This document shows positions 1-11,510 of a DNA stretch of 64,000 nucleotides, in pieces. Position numbers and translations under genes: made by a program. The number at the start of each line of letters is the position of its first letter. The stretch's first letter is position 1. Source of the stretch: Blasia pusilla. Its lineage: Eukaryota > Marchantiophyta > Marchantiopsida > Blasiales. The notes beneath the pieces were generated by a model that saw only the letters and a program-made list of their open reading frames with translations, made no database searches and was not told the origin of the DNA. The stretch spans positions 3,658,001 through 3,722,000 of the forward strand of contig CM114274.1 of assembly GCA_050084515.1 (NCBI GenBank). The letters run 5' to 3'.

Positions 1-1650
1 CTTTCTCACGATATTATATTTTAATAAAAACTATTCTTTAAAAATATTAAAAATATTATTCTCTTCTAATTAAGAAAAAAATCATATTTCATAAAATCTT
101 AGAAGAGTTATTACATTTCCCTCTTGTAAGTAATTACACTCCTCAATTCAAAAGTAAATGATATCTTAGTCCCGTAAGTAAATTCACCCTTCCATAAAAT
201 TAGAACAAAATCTATTCCTTATGCATTAAAATTCAATTTCCCTTTCCATAACATATGAATCAAGGCAAAATTTATTTATTTATTTAACATTTTCAAAATA
301 TTTTGGAAATTTATTAATATTTATATTCACATATTATAATATGAAATAAAATATGAATTAATAAGTAAAATTTTGTTTCTATTCCGGTCAAATCCCTTTC
401 GAATACTACCCCATGCAATCTTGCTCACTAGACACAATTCAAACATAGATTTTGCTTTCTTAATTTTGGAAAAAAAAATCATCCGTGTTCCAATCCCCAT
501 CTTTCAATAAATAAAAGAAAATCACGTATTTTGATAAATTTATTTCCCAAAAGAGGGATTAAATTTTCCCCCAATCCAACTTTAAAGTTAAAAATATTAT
601 AGAAATAATGTATCTTCCTTTATTTTGGAGAATAATTCTTCTCCCATTACTACCCTATTATCATTTTCAGTTTTTTCCCAAAATAAAATTTGATTTCCCC
701 TCAAAACTAAAATTTAAAATTTGTTTGCATAAACCTAAAAAAAATATTTTAAATTGTCAAATGAGGAAAGATTAAACAAATGAAAAACACTCTAGAAGAT
801 TTCATCGGGGAAGATGTTTGAATTTGAGTTCATTAAAATTAATTAATGATTATTAAGACCTTATCCATTTTTCTTTTTGCTTAGTGTAGGATAAATGTAA
901 AAAAATTCATAAATTCATGGACACATTTCATAGTGGTCTTGAACGTTTCTTAATTATTTAAAAATCATTTTGATCCCAAGTTTATCTCAAAATATTCTTA
1001 AAAAATCCATGACAATCAAAACTTGAAAAATAGATTAAATGACATATTTCTTAAGTAATGTGTAATTTCCCTTCCAAAATTACCTTGAAATTACAAGTAT
1101 AGGTTTTTCCTAAATGCTGAAATATTTATTAAAATTAAAAATTTTGAAAAATACATTGATCCAAATGAAGAGCTACAAAAATGTTTTAGAGATAATATTT
1201 TCTTAATTTAAATTTATTTTAAATAAAAATTAAAATCCCTCGTTTCTATTCAAAACTTATGTTAGTATAGGGAATATCAAACAATAATTGGGAAACAAAT
1301 TTTCAAAATACACTTCTTGGATATTAATTCTTTGATAAAATAACCAATTAGAACTCCTTATATAAAATATAAGTTCAAGATGTTTGAATATATGCCCAAA
1401 AAAAAATCTAATAAATAATCCACCTTATCCAAGGACTTATAACCCAAGAGAAAACTTTCATCAATTTCATGAACTCACTTTATGGACAACATTTATGACT
1501 GACTCACATTCACAAGTCTCCTCAATGAGATATTTTGAATTTTTTTGAAAATATATTTACAAAAAATAAGGAGTACCCCACAAAACATTTGGATTGAGAG
1601 GAACATAATACTTATGTACATTACAAAGATATAGATATGAATAAATTCTA
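1..1650. other. AT-rich intergenic spacer
   Basis: Very AT-rich sequence with many A and T runs. No open frame of note, no RNA gene and no recognisable repeat end was seen on either strand. Confidence 0.6.
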
Positions 1651-1656
1651 TCTAAT

Positions 1657-3157
1657 CTGATTCATCATCAGATATATGTAACACCAATACAGACGTCTCA
1701 CCAACTCTTCCTCCTCTTCCCCTAGCTCTAGTCACGCGTGTTCCACCTCCACGAGGAATAGTCCTATCCAACTCAACATCGGCTTTACCATCATCTCTTT
1801 CTTGTGTTGGATGTGTCGAAAACATCTCCCACTCTCTCTCAAAGAATCCAAAGAGTTCCTACTGCATGTGACGAGGGTAATGGTATATTTGAAGATATCT
1901 GCCTTCAGTCCTTTGAGGAATATCTTGCCATAAGAAAGGTGGCAAGATTAATTCGAGTCTCCTCAAAATAGGTCATACTTTCAGTTTGGGAGCCCCCGAT
2001 CGAACTATAACCCTAAAGTGAACATAGATGGGGTGGTTTAAGCAGAAATCCCTCCTCAACAGAGGATTGATCGGACGATGCAAGCGTGGCTAGTCCGCTT
2101 CTTTGACATATACGATTGAGGAGAACTCATCCACAGAACAACCATTGATTTCCAAAATTGAGAGGCGGAAAACTTGTTCTTTGCTCAAGTGTTGAATCCA
2201 CAGGAAGTTCGAGACGCCCTCAACACAACTCGACAACTTGTGCTAAACCATCATCAAAATCCATTGGAGTGAAATTTTCTTGCTCTTGGGTTTGCTTACG
2301 ATATGTGGGTGGTGCATTGCCATTAGAAGCAAGGAAAAATATGCCGAAAAGGTGATAGAGTCTTCGTGACCAAGCTTGTCTACAAGTTGGACACTTGTGA
2401 GATAGTAGCAAGGACTTTTGAAGATAATATGGATGCCAATAATAAGCTCCACACGTGTCTGTCACGTAGCAACCTTTTGATCAATGGGGTTGAAGCATAT
2501 CATGCATTTGGGCCAGTTGTTTGGCGTGAGGGCCCCTCCTTCACTTATTGCGATTGATTTCATCCAATCCGGAAGATCTTGCACTTGTGTGCTCAGATTA
2601 AGAGGTGTTGGTGCCAACATCATAGAGGCATAGTTTGCAGCGTTTGGATCTACGACATTGTCCCATGTTGCGCGTAGAGCTGGAGGCCACAACAGCTTGA
2701 TAGGTTGAAATAAGATCATATCAACCTCCTACACGAGACGACCCTCAAGTAGAGTTTTCTTAGGGGTGAGTTCTCCCACTTTACCCCTTGCTCTCCATCG
2801 CAGCAGTTCATCCATCTCTTGCTGGTGTCTTGCCATGATATTTTCGTATGCTCTCCTCCACTGCTCTGTGTAGTCAACCATTATAGCTCTTTGCATTCTA
2901 TGGAGGTCATCTCTAGAAATAGATTCGTTCAAAAGCCTCTCCATCTCTCTCTTCAATCTGATGTGCTCTTCTGATAGTTGTTCATACTTCCCCTTCAAAA
3001 CGTTGTATTCTACGGCTAAATCAACATTGCGTTGGGAATTTATTATTAAACTCTCCGAATGTGATAGACGAGAAATTACCTCGCTATTATCTGGAGCACT
3101 CTCCCCACGAAAGGTTTGGGGAAGAGCACCGCTATGTACAGGGTGATCAAAACTCTA
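1657..3157 (-). pseudogene. Unrecognised TE-like ORF remnant, cut off by an LTR
   Basis: On the minus strand an open frame runs from the LTR boundary at 3157 down to 2462 and is broken only by one TAG, near 2727. It includes a charged segment (about 2998-2760) rich in E, K and R that looks like a coiled coil, with a start KGKYEQLSEEHIRLKREMER. Further remnants continue in other frames to about 1657, where a tail rich in Arg and Gly (RGGGTRVTRARGRGGR) ends in an acidic DDESD and stop. That tail frame also carries a TAG at a probable Gln. The upstream end of the ORF is missing because the family-C LTR begins at 3158. The family is not recognised; a gag-like or plant-mobile-domain-like protein is possible but unproven. 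Confidence 0.4.
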
Positions 3158-4447
3158 TGTGATAACCCACTCTTATGAGAATTTTGAAAATTTGATGTTT
3201 TTGTACTGAATTATAGTCAAGTCTTTATGAAGTGAAGACTAAAGACTCATTGCTAGAAGTAAAGAGTCTTCCTTTATTGCAATTGTGTGAGTGGAGAAAT
3301 GGACAGAACTTTGATGAGAAGACAAGAAATGGTAGAAGATTAAAGACTGTCTTGGAAGAGTGAGGATTGTGTAAAAGTAGGAAAAGATAGGAAAAGAAGT
3401 TAGAAGAGGAAACACGGGTGCTTCGCAGGAAGACCGCAAAAAGAACGGCGTAAATGACTGTCAACGAAGCCTAGAGAAGAAGGATGAAGACTCCAGATCA
3501 AAGACTAAGAACTCAAAGAAGGAAGAGGTCAAAGAGTCTTCATAAAAGTGGACATGAACATTAAGAAGAGGGATAGAAAGATAAAGAATCCTTGGGAAAA
3601 AGCTGAAGTAATGACTCTTCACGGCGGCAGGGGGATAAGAGTCTTCACGCGAAGATAAGATAGGAAAGAGAAAGACTACAAAGACTAGGAAGAGTCTTTT
3701 GCGAAGAATTGCGCAGAATGCAAAGACTATGAAGACTGAACCATCGCGGCGGTTTCAGAAGCCAGAAAAGCAAAAGTTGTGGCAGTTACAGCCGTTTAAA
3801 AGGGAGCGGAAAGGAAACGCAAAGACAATGAACAGTCTTAGGAAGATGGAAGGTCAGAGAATTGGAATCAAAGCATTAGGATTAGCAGTTAGAAATTTAG
3901 ATTAGAGCAGGAAGCTCAATCAGAACTGTAAATACTATTTAAAGAGCAATTAGTAGAAGAAGGGATCATCGTTTTCCCTTGTATCTTGAACTCCTCAATA
4001 TTGTTCCCTGTATCTTGAGTTTACCAGCAGTCTTGATGAGAGTGTAAGGAGTTTTTTTGGGGGATGATCCAAGCTGAAGGGTCTTTTATTTTCTGAAGCT
4101 TGTACTACTTCTGAGTTCTTTCCACTCTTTGATGTAGAAGAAGAGTCTTCTTTCATTCTTTCTGAGGTGCAGAATCGAAGGTAGATCTTATTGGGTTGCA
4201 GTAGATCAAGATAAGAGTTGAGTCTTCTAGTTTGAAAATTCCATAAGATAACCAGGAAGAAGCGTAGGAAAGCTGTTAGGCACTGAGTAACCTGCCATAA
4301 CAGATTCAGTTGTGAAAGTAGGGTGAGCTGCCATTCTTGAGATCTCTTTGAGGTCTTCGTGGAGCTTTGTTACTGCAGATTCACAAGAGTCTTTCTCTAC
4401 ACTTGAGAAGAGTATTTTCTATGAAGAAAGAAGACCATCTTATCTTT
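3158..4447 (+). mobile_element. Family-C LTR, 3'-truncated copy
   Basis: This segment matches the solo LTR at 8945-10340 almost end to end, beginning TGTGATAACCC and sharing the GAAGACT/AGTCTTC-rich body. Similarity stops near 4443-4449, where RNase H coding sequence of family A starts, so about the last 160 bp of the LTR are missing. Compared with the complete copy it looks truncated at its inner junction by a deletion or rearrangement against family A. No matching target duplication is visible at its left edge. Confidence 0.65.
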
Positions 4448-4758
4448 TCTTTACCCGGCTTGTGGATCAGCACCACATTTTTCAACCTCAAGGTATCATG
4501 CCATTGAAGTTGCTTCGGTGTTACGTGATCCTGGGTCTCAAAATACTTGAGCGATATGTTATCGATGAATACTCGAGTCTTGTGAAGTCCCAGATAGTGA
4601 CGGAACTTCCTCAAGCAATGAACCACCGCGAGCAACTCTTTCTCATGAGTGGGCCATCTCCTTTCAGCGTCGCTAAGCTTCTTGCTCTCGCATGCTACAA
4701 GTCTCCCTTTTTGCACCAACATTCTTGCAATTGCGAAATCACTAGCATGAGTGGGCAC
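4448..4758 (-). pseudogene. Family-A RNase H domain, truncated
   Basis: The minus-strand frame reads as a Ty3/gypsy RNase H: a segment matching the DASDFAIG region, then AVVHCLRKFRHYL, VFIDNISLKYF and QLQWHDTL, ending at KPGKEK just before the family-C junction. In the family this segment leads to a spacer ending in DALSR and then integrase; both are missing here. The catalytic Asp of the first motif is present within HASDFA, and the FIDN motif keeps its Asp. It lies downstream of the RT frame and would be part of the same Pol polyprotein. Confidence 0.75.
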
Positions 4759-4800
4759 CTCAAACGGTCGGTCAAACTCCGGCAGCTTCAGAATTGGTTC

Positions 4801-5482
4801 CTACGAGAGGAACTCCTTGACTTGATTGAACGCTTTATCCACTTCCTCGGTCCATGTTGTATTAGAGAGAGGTTTCACTGTTCCCGAAAAGTTCTTCACG
4901 TATGTCCGGTAAAATTGGACCGCTCTGAGGAACCTCCTCTTCCCCTTCATAGTGGAAGGCGGTTCCCATTCGGAAATTGCGCTTACCTTCTCCATGTCTG
5001 GACTCACTCCATCTGCACTAACCACATGCCCCAAGAACTTGATCTTCATCAAACCAAACTCACTCTTATCCGCATTCGCATATAGCTTGTTCGCCCTAAG
5101 TTTCTCAAACATCATCTTCAAATGTCGAGCGTGCTCCTCTAGTGTTTTCGAATAGATGAGTATGTCATCTATGTAGATGATCACAAACTCATCAGTCTCC
5201 TTATAAAATATGGAGTTCATCAAAGTGGTTAACGTCGGAGGCGCATCCGGATTTCAGGTCAATCCGGCTGAAATACTTGGCACCCGACAATCGATCAAAG
5301 AGTTCATCCATTCTTGGAAGAGGATAGTTGTTCCTTACCATCACCTTATTCAATGCTCGGTAATCAACACAGAGTCTCAACTTTCCATCCTTCTTCTTCA
5401 CAAAGAGGACGGGCGCTCCATACGGTGACTTGCTAGTTCGGATGTAACCCCTCTCTAGGAGTTCACCCAACTGTTTCTTCAA
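4801..5482 (-). pseudogene. Family-A reverse transcriptase with internal palm deletion
   Basis: Two minus-strand frames make up the RT. The upstream part (5482-5245) carries [20 protein letters not shown], a [17 protein letters not shown] motif, and the first catalytic block FSRIDLKSG. The downstream part (5246-4801) resumes at [13 protein letters not shown] and carries the catalytic YIDDILIYS, then the LGHVVSADGV connection region. The stretch that normally separates DLKSG from the [10 protein letters not shown] block, roughly 35-40 residues including the MPFGL motif, is missing at about 5244-5247, and the frame changes there. The product cannot be a working polymerase. Confidence 0.8.
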
Positions 5483-5483
5483 C

Positions 5484-6070
5484 TCAGCATTCTTGATTCA
5501 ACCTATATGGCGCCTTTGAAGGTGGTTGAGATCCGGGTATCACCTCTATCTTATGATCAACTGCCCTATGTGGTGGCAACTCAGTCGGAAGATCCTTAGT
5601 CAACACATTTCCAAAATCTTTCACAACTCTCTTGAGTGTTTCAGGGATTCCCCTTGAATATGAGTTCCAATTTCTGCGTATCACCCTTGCATCATCCTCT
5701 AATTGTCTCATCAAGCAAAGGAATCCTTCCTCTTGCTCGGCCAAACTCATCCTCGTGATGGCGTTCACTAACTCCGTCTTTCTAGGAACCTCACGAACCA
5801 ATCTGATGTCCGTCCATTTGCCGTTAACCAAGACACTCAACCTCAGAGGTCTTTGCCCTAGTTCCACCTCATACGCATCCAAGAATGTGTCCCCCAAGAC
5901 TCCATCATTCCATCCATATCGCAAACTGTGAAATTCTCCTTCAACTCAAATACTCTGCATCCCACAACTAGCCCTAAAACTAGCTCTGAGATCTGGTGGG
6001 ACTTGCCTCCCGCAAATCCTACCCTGATGGGTTCATCCACCTCGGTGGTTGGCAATCCCAATGTCTTCAC
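5484..6070 (-). pseudogene. Family-A protease to RT linker
   Basis: This region carries the C-terminal protease portion and the linker into RT. The frame at 6070-5858 contains TLGLPTTEVDEPIRVGFAGG, typical of the retropepsin region after the active site. The frame at 5924-5484 contains GDTFLDAYEVELGQRPLRL and ends with LPPHRAVDHKIEVIPGSQPP, the usual lead-in to gypsy RT. The two frames overlap and are offset, so at least one frameshift separates them, and another separates this block from RT at about 5484. Confidence 0.7.
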
Positions 6071-6370
6071 GATTCTCAGGCTTAAGAATTAGTGCAAAGC
6101 ATCTGTATCAACGAGCAACATCACATCCCTATTAGCGATCTTGGATCCTAGGTAAACCAAATTGGGCGTTCTCTTGGTGACTTGGAGAGATGTATCTAGG
6201 TCTCCCGCCGATAAGTGCTTAGCAGCAAATGCAATCATACTTGGTTTACTAACCTTGGGCCTCACACATTCCTTAGCCATATGCCCGGGTTCGCCACAAT
6301 TGTAGCAAATCACTTTGGCGTTTGTTGACTTGCGGAATAGCGTACCTTTTGCCTTCGTGTTGAGTTCCAT
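6071..6370 (-). pseudogene. Family-A CCHC zinc knuckle and protease active-site region
   Basis: The minus-strand frame carries CYNCGEPGHMAKEC, a canonical CX2CX4HX4C nucleocapsid zinc knuckle that binds the RNA genome. It is followed by the protease active-site region. There the family motif DTGA reads VDTDA, so the Gly after the catalytic Asp-Thr is Asp. A stop follows shortly after. The knuckle itself is intact. In gypsy elements this block joins gag to pol. Confidence 0.8.
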
Positions 6371-7345
6371 TCGTTCCGCTGTTGGGGCAAGAGACCCTCC
6401 GTGGTCACGCTCACCCCCATTCCAAACCCTCTTGGACGTCCCTTTATTTTTTGGTAACTTAGAAAAACTTTTTGGCTCAAAGGGTTTTTGGTTTTGGACT
6501 TCATCGTCCCCTATCCGCTCCGCTAGCCTCAGAAGCTCTACGCACGTCTATGGAATGTGAGGCATACAAAAGAGTGCCTTTTCGGCACTCGGTTTGAGTC
6601 CACTTAAGAAGATCACCTTCTTTGTAAACTCATCCATGGAAAGTGAGATCATGTGTGCACTGAACTCTCGCACATAAGCGCTAAGGGATCTGCTTTGGCC
6701 CAACCTCATAAACTCCATGCCATCGCGATACTCTTGATATTCCGGAGTGAATCGGCTGCCAATCAATCCCTTGAAATGTTCCCAACTCAAAGTTCTTCCA
6801 CGGCCCAGATGTTGTTTATGGTGAGCCGTCCACCAGTGGAGAGCGTGATCCTTTAGAAACGTGACCACTACAGTCACCTTGTCTTGCTCATCTGCCTTTT
6901 GCGCTTTGAAATAAAGTTCGAGTTCCGTTAGAAACTCGCTCACTTTCCGAGAACGCCCCATTCCTATGAATGGCATCGGAAAATTTGTCTTACAAAGCTT
7001 CTTGCCGGAACTAGAGGCTCCATTCGACTTGAGTTCTACGATCACCTTGCTCTGTTCACACATCTGGTCCGCCATCACCTTCATCAAATCCATCATTTGG
7101 ATATAAAAGGCCGGGTCGTTTGAGTTTGGAGCCGAAGGCCCCGTGGAAATATTTTCATTTGGAACATCCTCATGTCTGGGACTCGACACTTTGGGGGTCG
7201 CAATCTCCACCTTTGGCTCACGGTCCGTCATTGATTCGTCTCTTGGCTTTTTTGCTTTGACTCGCGGCTTCCTTGGTTCTTCACCCTTGGTCGCCATTTG
7301 CGAGTCCTCGCTTTTTGAGATCTCCTCCTTATCTCTTGCGTTCAT
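6371..7345 (-). pseudogene. Family-A Gag capsid region
   Basis: The main frame starts with an ATG at 7345 and runs 265 codons to 6548. It has a low-complexity, charged N-terminus (about residues 1-80, with many K, E and P). The retrotransposon gag domain follows, with FLTELELYFKAQKADEQDKV, an ALHWWTAHH motif, SWEHFKGLIGSRFTPEYQ and a C-terminal FLSGLKPS. These match the Retrotrans_gag family. A TAG at the end (CMPHIP then stop then TCVELLRLAERI) interrupts a frame that otherwise continues toward the zinc knuckle. The start is supported by its distance from the PBS, about 90 bp downstream on the minus strand. Confidence 0.8.
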
Positions 7346-7434
7346 CCTCCAAGGTCGCGGTCTTCCAACTATCTTGAGTTCTTCTCAACGTCCAGATTTT
7401 CTACAACCCCAAGTTCATGCTCACCAAGGATTTT

Positions 7435-7445
7435 CTTTGATACCA
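7435..7445 (-). other. Primer binding site of family A (initiator Met tRNA type)
   Basis: The minus strand reads TGGTATCAAAG, matching the usual plant LTR-retrotransposon primer site TGGTATCAGAG at 10 of 11 bases. It sits two bases downstream of the CA that ends the 5' LTR. Confidence 0.75.
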
Positions 7446-7447
7446 CG

Positions 7448-8300
7448 TGTCGTGCGCCTACTCTCCTTGAACGTTAATCTTGTTGTTGCGGAAGCGTGCG
7501 TTCAGTAGGTCACGCTCTCAACACTGATCTGCATCCAAACACGCACTCTGGTTAGTCGGGTCTTGGATCAATCAGCGGGCTAACTTTCCGAGTTCTCATC
7601 TTGTCCTCTCATCAAGCTCAACCTTCCTAGTTTTGCGGTTTACAACACAGGCAAATCTCGAAAGACTTGGGACAGACTTTCTGGTCGGTTCAGGAACCTC
7701 AAACGGCATTTTGCGCATGGTGGTTCCAATTTTCCGATGGACACCTAATGAGTCCCTAATTGAGACTCGCATAAAGTAAATCTCGGGTCGGAATCCAAGC
7801 GTGGCGTACAAAGTCCACTCCCTTGGATCAGGTTTGGGTTTTGAGTTCCAATGCCAAACTCCCGTTCCATCCCGTGCCTCTGAGACGCCGTTTGGTGCTC
7901 AAAGTGGGGATTTGTGTTCCAAGACATCTTGGAGAGACTCCTCCTTTACTAGTACTTCTGGGGATCTCCAGGGTTCTCTACATTTAGGGAAAAACACCCG
8001 GGCCTCTCCAATTGGCCCTCAACCCGATTGCTCTCATAGTTTTTTTTGGCCAATATCTCAGTCTGTACTTATGCGTTTTCTAAGATCTTTAATGCGTTGG
8101 AAGCGTCTTGAGATAAACTTTCCAACGCGCCCTTACTTGTCCCAAACGCATATTGGGGCTAACCGTTATGGTCCAAAACAAAGTCAAATTCCCCAAACGC
8201 TAGTCGTGTTCCAAAATTGATTCTCACCTCTTTGGCAACCAACCTTCCAAGACTCAACTCATCTCAAGTTTTGGCTAGCGTTTGGTCTAGGTTTCCTGGT
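7448..8300 (-). repeat. Family-A 5' LTR, outer end uncertain
   Basis: The inner end is fixed by the PBS: on the plus strand the LTR starts TGTCGTGCGCC at 7448, which is the CA-terminated end of the minus-strand LTR. It carries no gag or pol homology. The outer boundary merges into the old family-B fragment somewhere between 8220 and 8400. The 3' LTR is absent from the window, so direct comparison was not possible. Confidence 0.5.
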
Positions 8301-8399
8301 TGCGACCACTAACGCATGAAACGCACAACCCTTTTCCTTATTTTGTCTCTTGGACTTTTCCAAGAGACCTTCCAACTGCCTTTCCAAAGCACGATCATC

Positions 8400-8944
8400 G
8401 CAGCTTGAGTCCACTTGAGTTCTGATGTTCCACTTGGCACCTATTTGGTGTTGTTTGGTAAGGAGGGTCACGACACCATGCATTCTGCATGAGTAGTTGA
8501 TTGGCTTGTCTTTCACGTGATTGCCAATTTGGTCGATAGGAAGCTGTCTCCTCCCAAAAGTAAAGTATGAACCTTAGAGGATACAATACAGTAGCCCCTA
8601 CCAAAACATCATAAGACTCATTCGATGTCACAACTGCTCACGTCTGCACGATCGCACTATCAGTAGGATGACCGTGCCAGATCCTCACTACAATCTCATC
8701 GCGAGTCATAAACTGTGTTGGGGATGTGCCTCCAAGTGAAGTCTGAATCTGGAATGGACATGGAGTGATCTCACACTTACGCAATTCAATCGTTACACAT
8801 GTCGCCTTCCCCAATATGAGGGGTTGTGCTCATGAATCAAGTAGCACTCTTTGTGGTCAATTCATGACTCTGAATAGACCAACCAACTAGAAAACTCTAT
8901 CTCAGTTGTCCAAGACAACAACTCCTGGTGAGACGGCTGCACGC
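8400..8944 (-). pseudogene. Old family-B fragment: protease region, left part
   Basis: The minus strand matches the intact family-B protease region (56.6-57.0 kb). It contains ESYDVLVG.TVLYPL, close to ESYDVLVGGAVLYRM of the fuller copy, followed by WEETASYRP against WEESASYRP. It is interrupted at 8944 by the solo LTR and resumes at 10341. Stop codons and divergence show it is an old copy. Confidence 0.65.
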
Positions 8945-10340
8945 TATAGTGCCCAAATTTTTTAAACTTTGATAAAGAAGTCAATTTTTGTACAAAATTG
9001 TAGTGAAATCTTCATTGAGTGAAGACTAAAGACTCAACATTAGAAGTAAAGATGTATGTTTTAAAGAAATTATATGGAAACATGGAATGACAGAGCTGTG
9101 ATGAAAGGACAAGAGATAGTAAGAAATTGAGTGCTATCGTGGAGGAGTAAGACTTGTGTAAGAGAAGGAAAAGAATGGGAAAGAAGTAAGAGTAAGAGGC
9201 GCGGGCACCTTTTGGCGAAGACTGCAATATGGGAAGACTGTAAAAGACTTCTTCTTTGTAGTATAAGATCCAAAGGAGTCTTCATGCGAAGACTGTGGAC
9301 AAAGAACAAAGATCGAAGACCCAAGAGAGAAGACTAAGAAATCCAAGGAGCAGGAGGAAGAAGAAGAGGAAATCAAAGAGTCTTCACAGAGCGGAAAGAT
9401 GTCTGAAGAATAGGAATAGAAAGAGAAATAATATTTTCAAGAAAGCGGATTGAAAGAAAGTCGCAAGGACTCTTCGCGGCGGCAGAAGGATAAGAGTCTT
9501 TGTGAAGATAGGATTGCAAAGACTGCAAAGACCGTAAATAATGAACTGTCGTGGCAGTTTCGGGAGTTAGAAATGAATAGGCACAGCGGTTCAGAAGGAA
9601 GCGGAAAGGAATCGACAGATCAACCAACCGGCTTAAGGGAAGTGAAGGGTTGGAGGATCTGAACCAAGGGGTTAAGAGTTAGAAATCTAGAGTAGAATAG
9701 GAAGAGCCAGGAATTGTAAGAAACTATAGAGTCAAGGACAAGGGGTCATTCCCTTGTGTCTTGAGTTTCCCAGTACTTTTGGTGGATTGTGTAAAGAGGT
9801 CTTTGGGGATGATCCAAGCCAAAGAGTCTTGTATCCTCGAAAGCTTGCAATACGTTCTAATTCTTTCCACTCTTTGATGCAGTAGAAGTGTCTTCTCCCA
9901 TTCTTTCTGATGTGCGGAGTTGAATCTTATTGGGTTGCGATATGGATGAGAGTTGAGTCTTTTGATTTCGGAATTCCAGAGGATAATCATGAAGAGCGTA
10001 GGAAAGGTGTTAGACAGTGAGTACCCTGCCATGATAGATTCAGTTCTGAAAGTAGGGTAAGCCGCTACCTTTTTGAGGTCTCCGTGGAAACTTTGTTACC
10101 CAAGATCCGCAAGAGTCTTTCTCTGCACTGGAGAAGAGTCTTTTCCAAGAGGGAAGAAAACCATTTGATCTTTTGTACTATTGAAGACAATGTAGTTGCA
10201 ATTAGTAAAGTGCTTAGTGAAGAAGAAATTCCTTACAATTCTTATAAAACCTCTCTTTACTCAAGAAACAGTGATCTCTTGGGAACAAACTTAATACTTT
10301 GTGATGAAAAGAGTACCTTTTCCTTGAGTTGTACATTACA
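8945..10340 (+). mobile_element. Solo LTR of family C with a 5-bp target-site duplication
   Basis: The segment begins TATAGTGCCCAAATT (TG degraded to TA) and ends TTGTACATTACA. It is flanked by CACGC at 8940-8944 and CACGC at 10341-10345. The family-B copy at 57.04 kb shows the uninterrupted site GGCACGCTCTATC, so the insertion and its duplication are supported by an empty-site comparison. No internal coding region is present, so this is most simply a solo LTR left by LTR-LTR recombination. At 1396 bp it is long, with many GAAGACT and AGTCTTC words. Confidence 0.8.
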
Positions 10341-10440
10341 CACGCTCTATCACTCGTCTAGGTGGAAACTCTACTACTCTAGCCGCAGCTGCATGCCAAC
10401 TCTCTGTGGTCCTCGTCCCAAGCATCTGCTCTAAGGGAAA
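10341..10440 (-). pseudogene. Old family-B fragment: gag-protease linker, right part
   Basis: The minus strand reads LEQMLGTRTTESWHAAAARV, close to LERMLGPSTSDSWQDAAARM of the fuller family-B copy (about 57.1 kb). It continues across the solo LTR into 8944. To the right, from about 10436, similarity to family B ends and a sequence related to the 33.7-kb foldback arm begins. Confidence 0.65.
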
Positions 10441-11510
10441 GATGGCTTGGGAAAGCCATCTTCCTCCCTTATATAGGGTTGGGAGGAGCCAAAAGGCTCT
10501 TCCCCTAAAAATAGCTATCCTCTTGGTAACCTGCGCGCACAAGTTACCAAGGGCGGATGACCTACTGAACAAGTCACCCGGCTATGAAAGACCTCAACAA
10601 GAAAGTTGATAGAAATGACGTTCCTGACACAACGGGCGTATCCTCAACCTCATCCGACTCCTCGGGACAAAGTTATACTCAAGATAGTCCCCTGGCTCCT
10701 ATGCCCTATCCACAACAGATCTCGACCTATCGGCTACTCAGATGTGACACATTGCATGACACATCTCACTTGGTCCTATACTTCCAAGTGTAATCATCAA
10801 TCATACAAGCCCTCATGATGTGCCATAAGATACCTAACAAGTAGCATCTACCCAAGAGGATCACTCATAAAGGAAAGGGTGACTCAGACTTATAGGTCAC
10901 CTCCAAGATGTAAGGTCATGATGACCTCTTAAAATGGGAACGTTAAAAGATCCTTGCAGGTCTCAAAGTAATCTTGGTTGCCTGTCTGAAATTGATGACA
11001 ACTTGCACAACCCTAACTATCATCCAACTGGAAGGGAGTTGGAGATTTGTTCCCCACTCATGATCTAGGTTGATCAACTTACATACAAGGATCCTCATAT
11101 CCCTTCGCAACAATGTTGAATTGATAGGACAAATCTAAACTTCCTCGCATTCTAAACTCCAAAGAACAAAAATAAGAATCCAAATTTCAAAACAACCACA
11201 TGTGTTGCTCCGTCCAACATTTTTAGACAGACTAGTGTGAGTGTCTTAGACGTGGTTCCTACCACTTCATCACTTACCAACCAATAAGGGGCGTCTTCCA
11301 AACCCTTCACTACATCTTCATGATGCCTTCACTACCTCCAATGAATTGGGTTCACCATCAAGTTAGTAGAATTGGTCACCCATCCTCCAATTCCACCTAC
11401 CCTCAACTTTCTATCTCTATCGCATGTGAAGAGGCCCAAGAGGGTGTCGAATAGGGGACAATTGTTCCCTAGAGGGCTCTTAAGGAATTTTCTCTAACAA
11501 CAAAGAAAAA
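10441..11510. other. Spacer with a foldback-arm relative
   Basis: The first ~150 bp share an arrangement with the foldback arm at about 33730-33815: GGCTCTTCCC, then AAAAATAGC, then ACAAGTTAC, then CAAGTCAC. The rest holds no gene or repeat that I recognise. Confidence 0.4.

Larger units (their letters stand above)
4448..8300 (-). mobile_element. Family-A Ty3/gypsy retrotransposon, 3'-truncated
   Basis: On the minus strand this element reads 5' LTR (from about 8300 to 7448), primer binding site (7445-7435), gag (7345), CCHC knuckle, protease, reverse transcriptase and RNase H, ending at about 4448. Integrase and the 3' LTR are absent: the coding sequence abuts the partial family-C LTR. Frameshifts, a TAG stop and an internal RT deletion make it non-autonomous. 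The gag - PR - RT - RH order and the PBS fit Metaviridae. The outer end of the 5' LTR was not pinned down and lies between about 8220 and 8400. Confidence 0.75.

Noticed and set aside
3158-10340. The two family-C LTRs as the 5' and 3' LTRs of family A
   Set aside because: The right copy has its own 5-bp target duplication inside a family-B fragment, and family A has its own LTR and primer site at 7435-7448.
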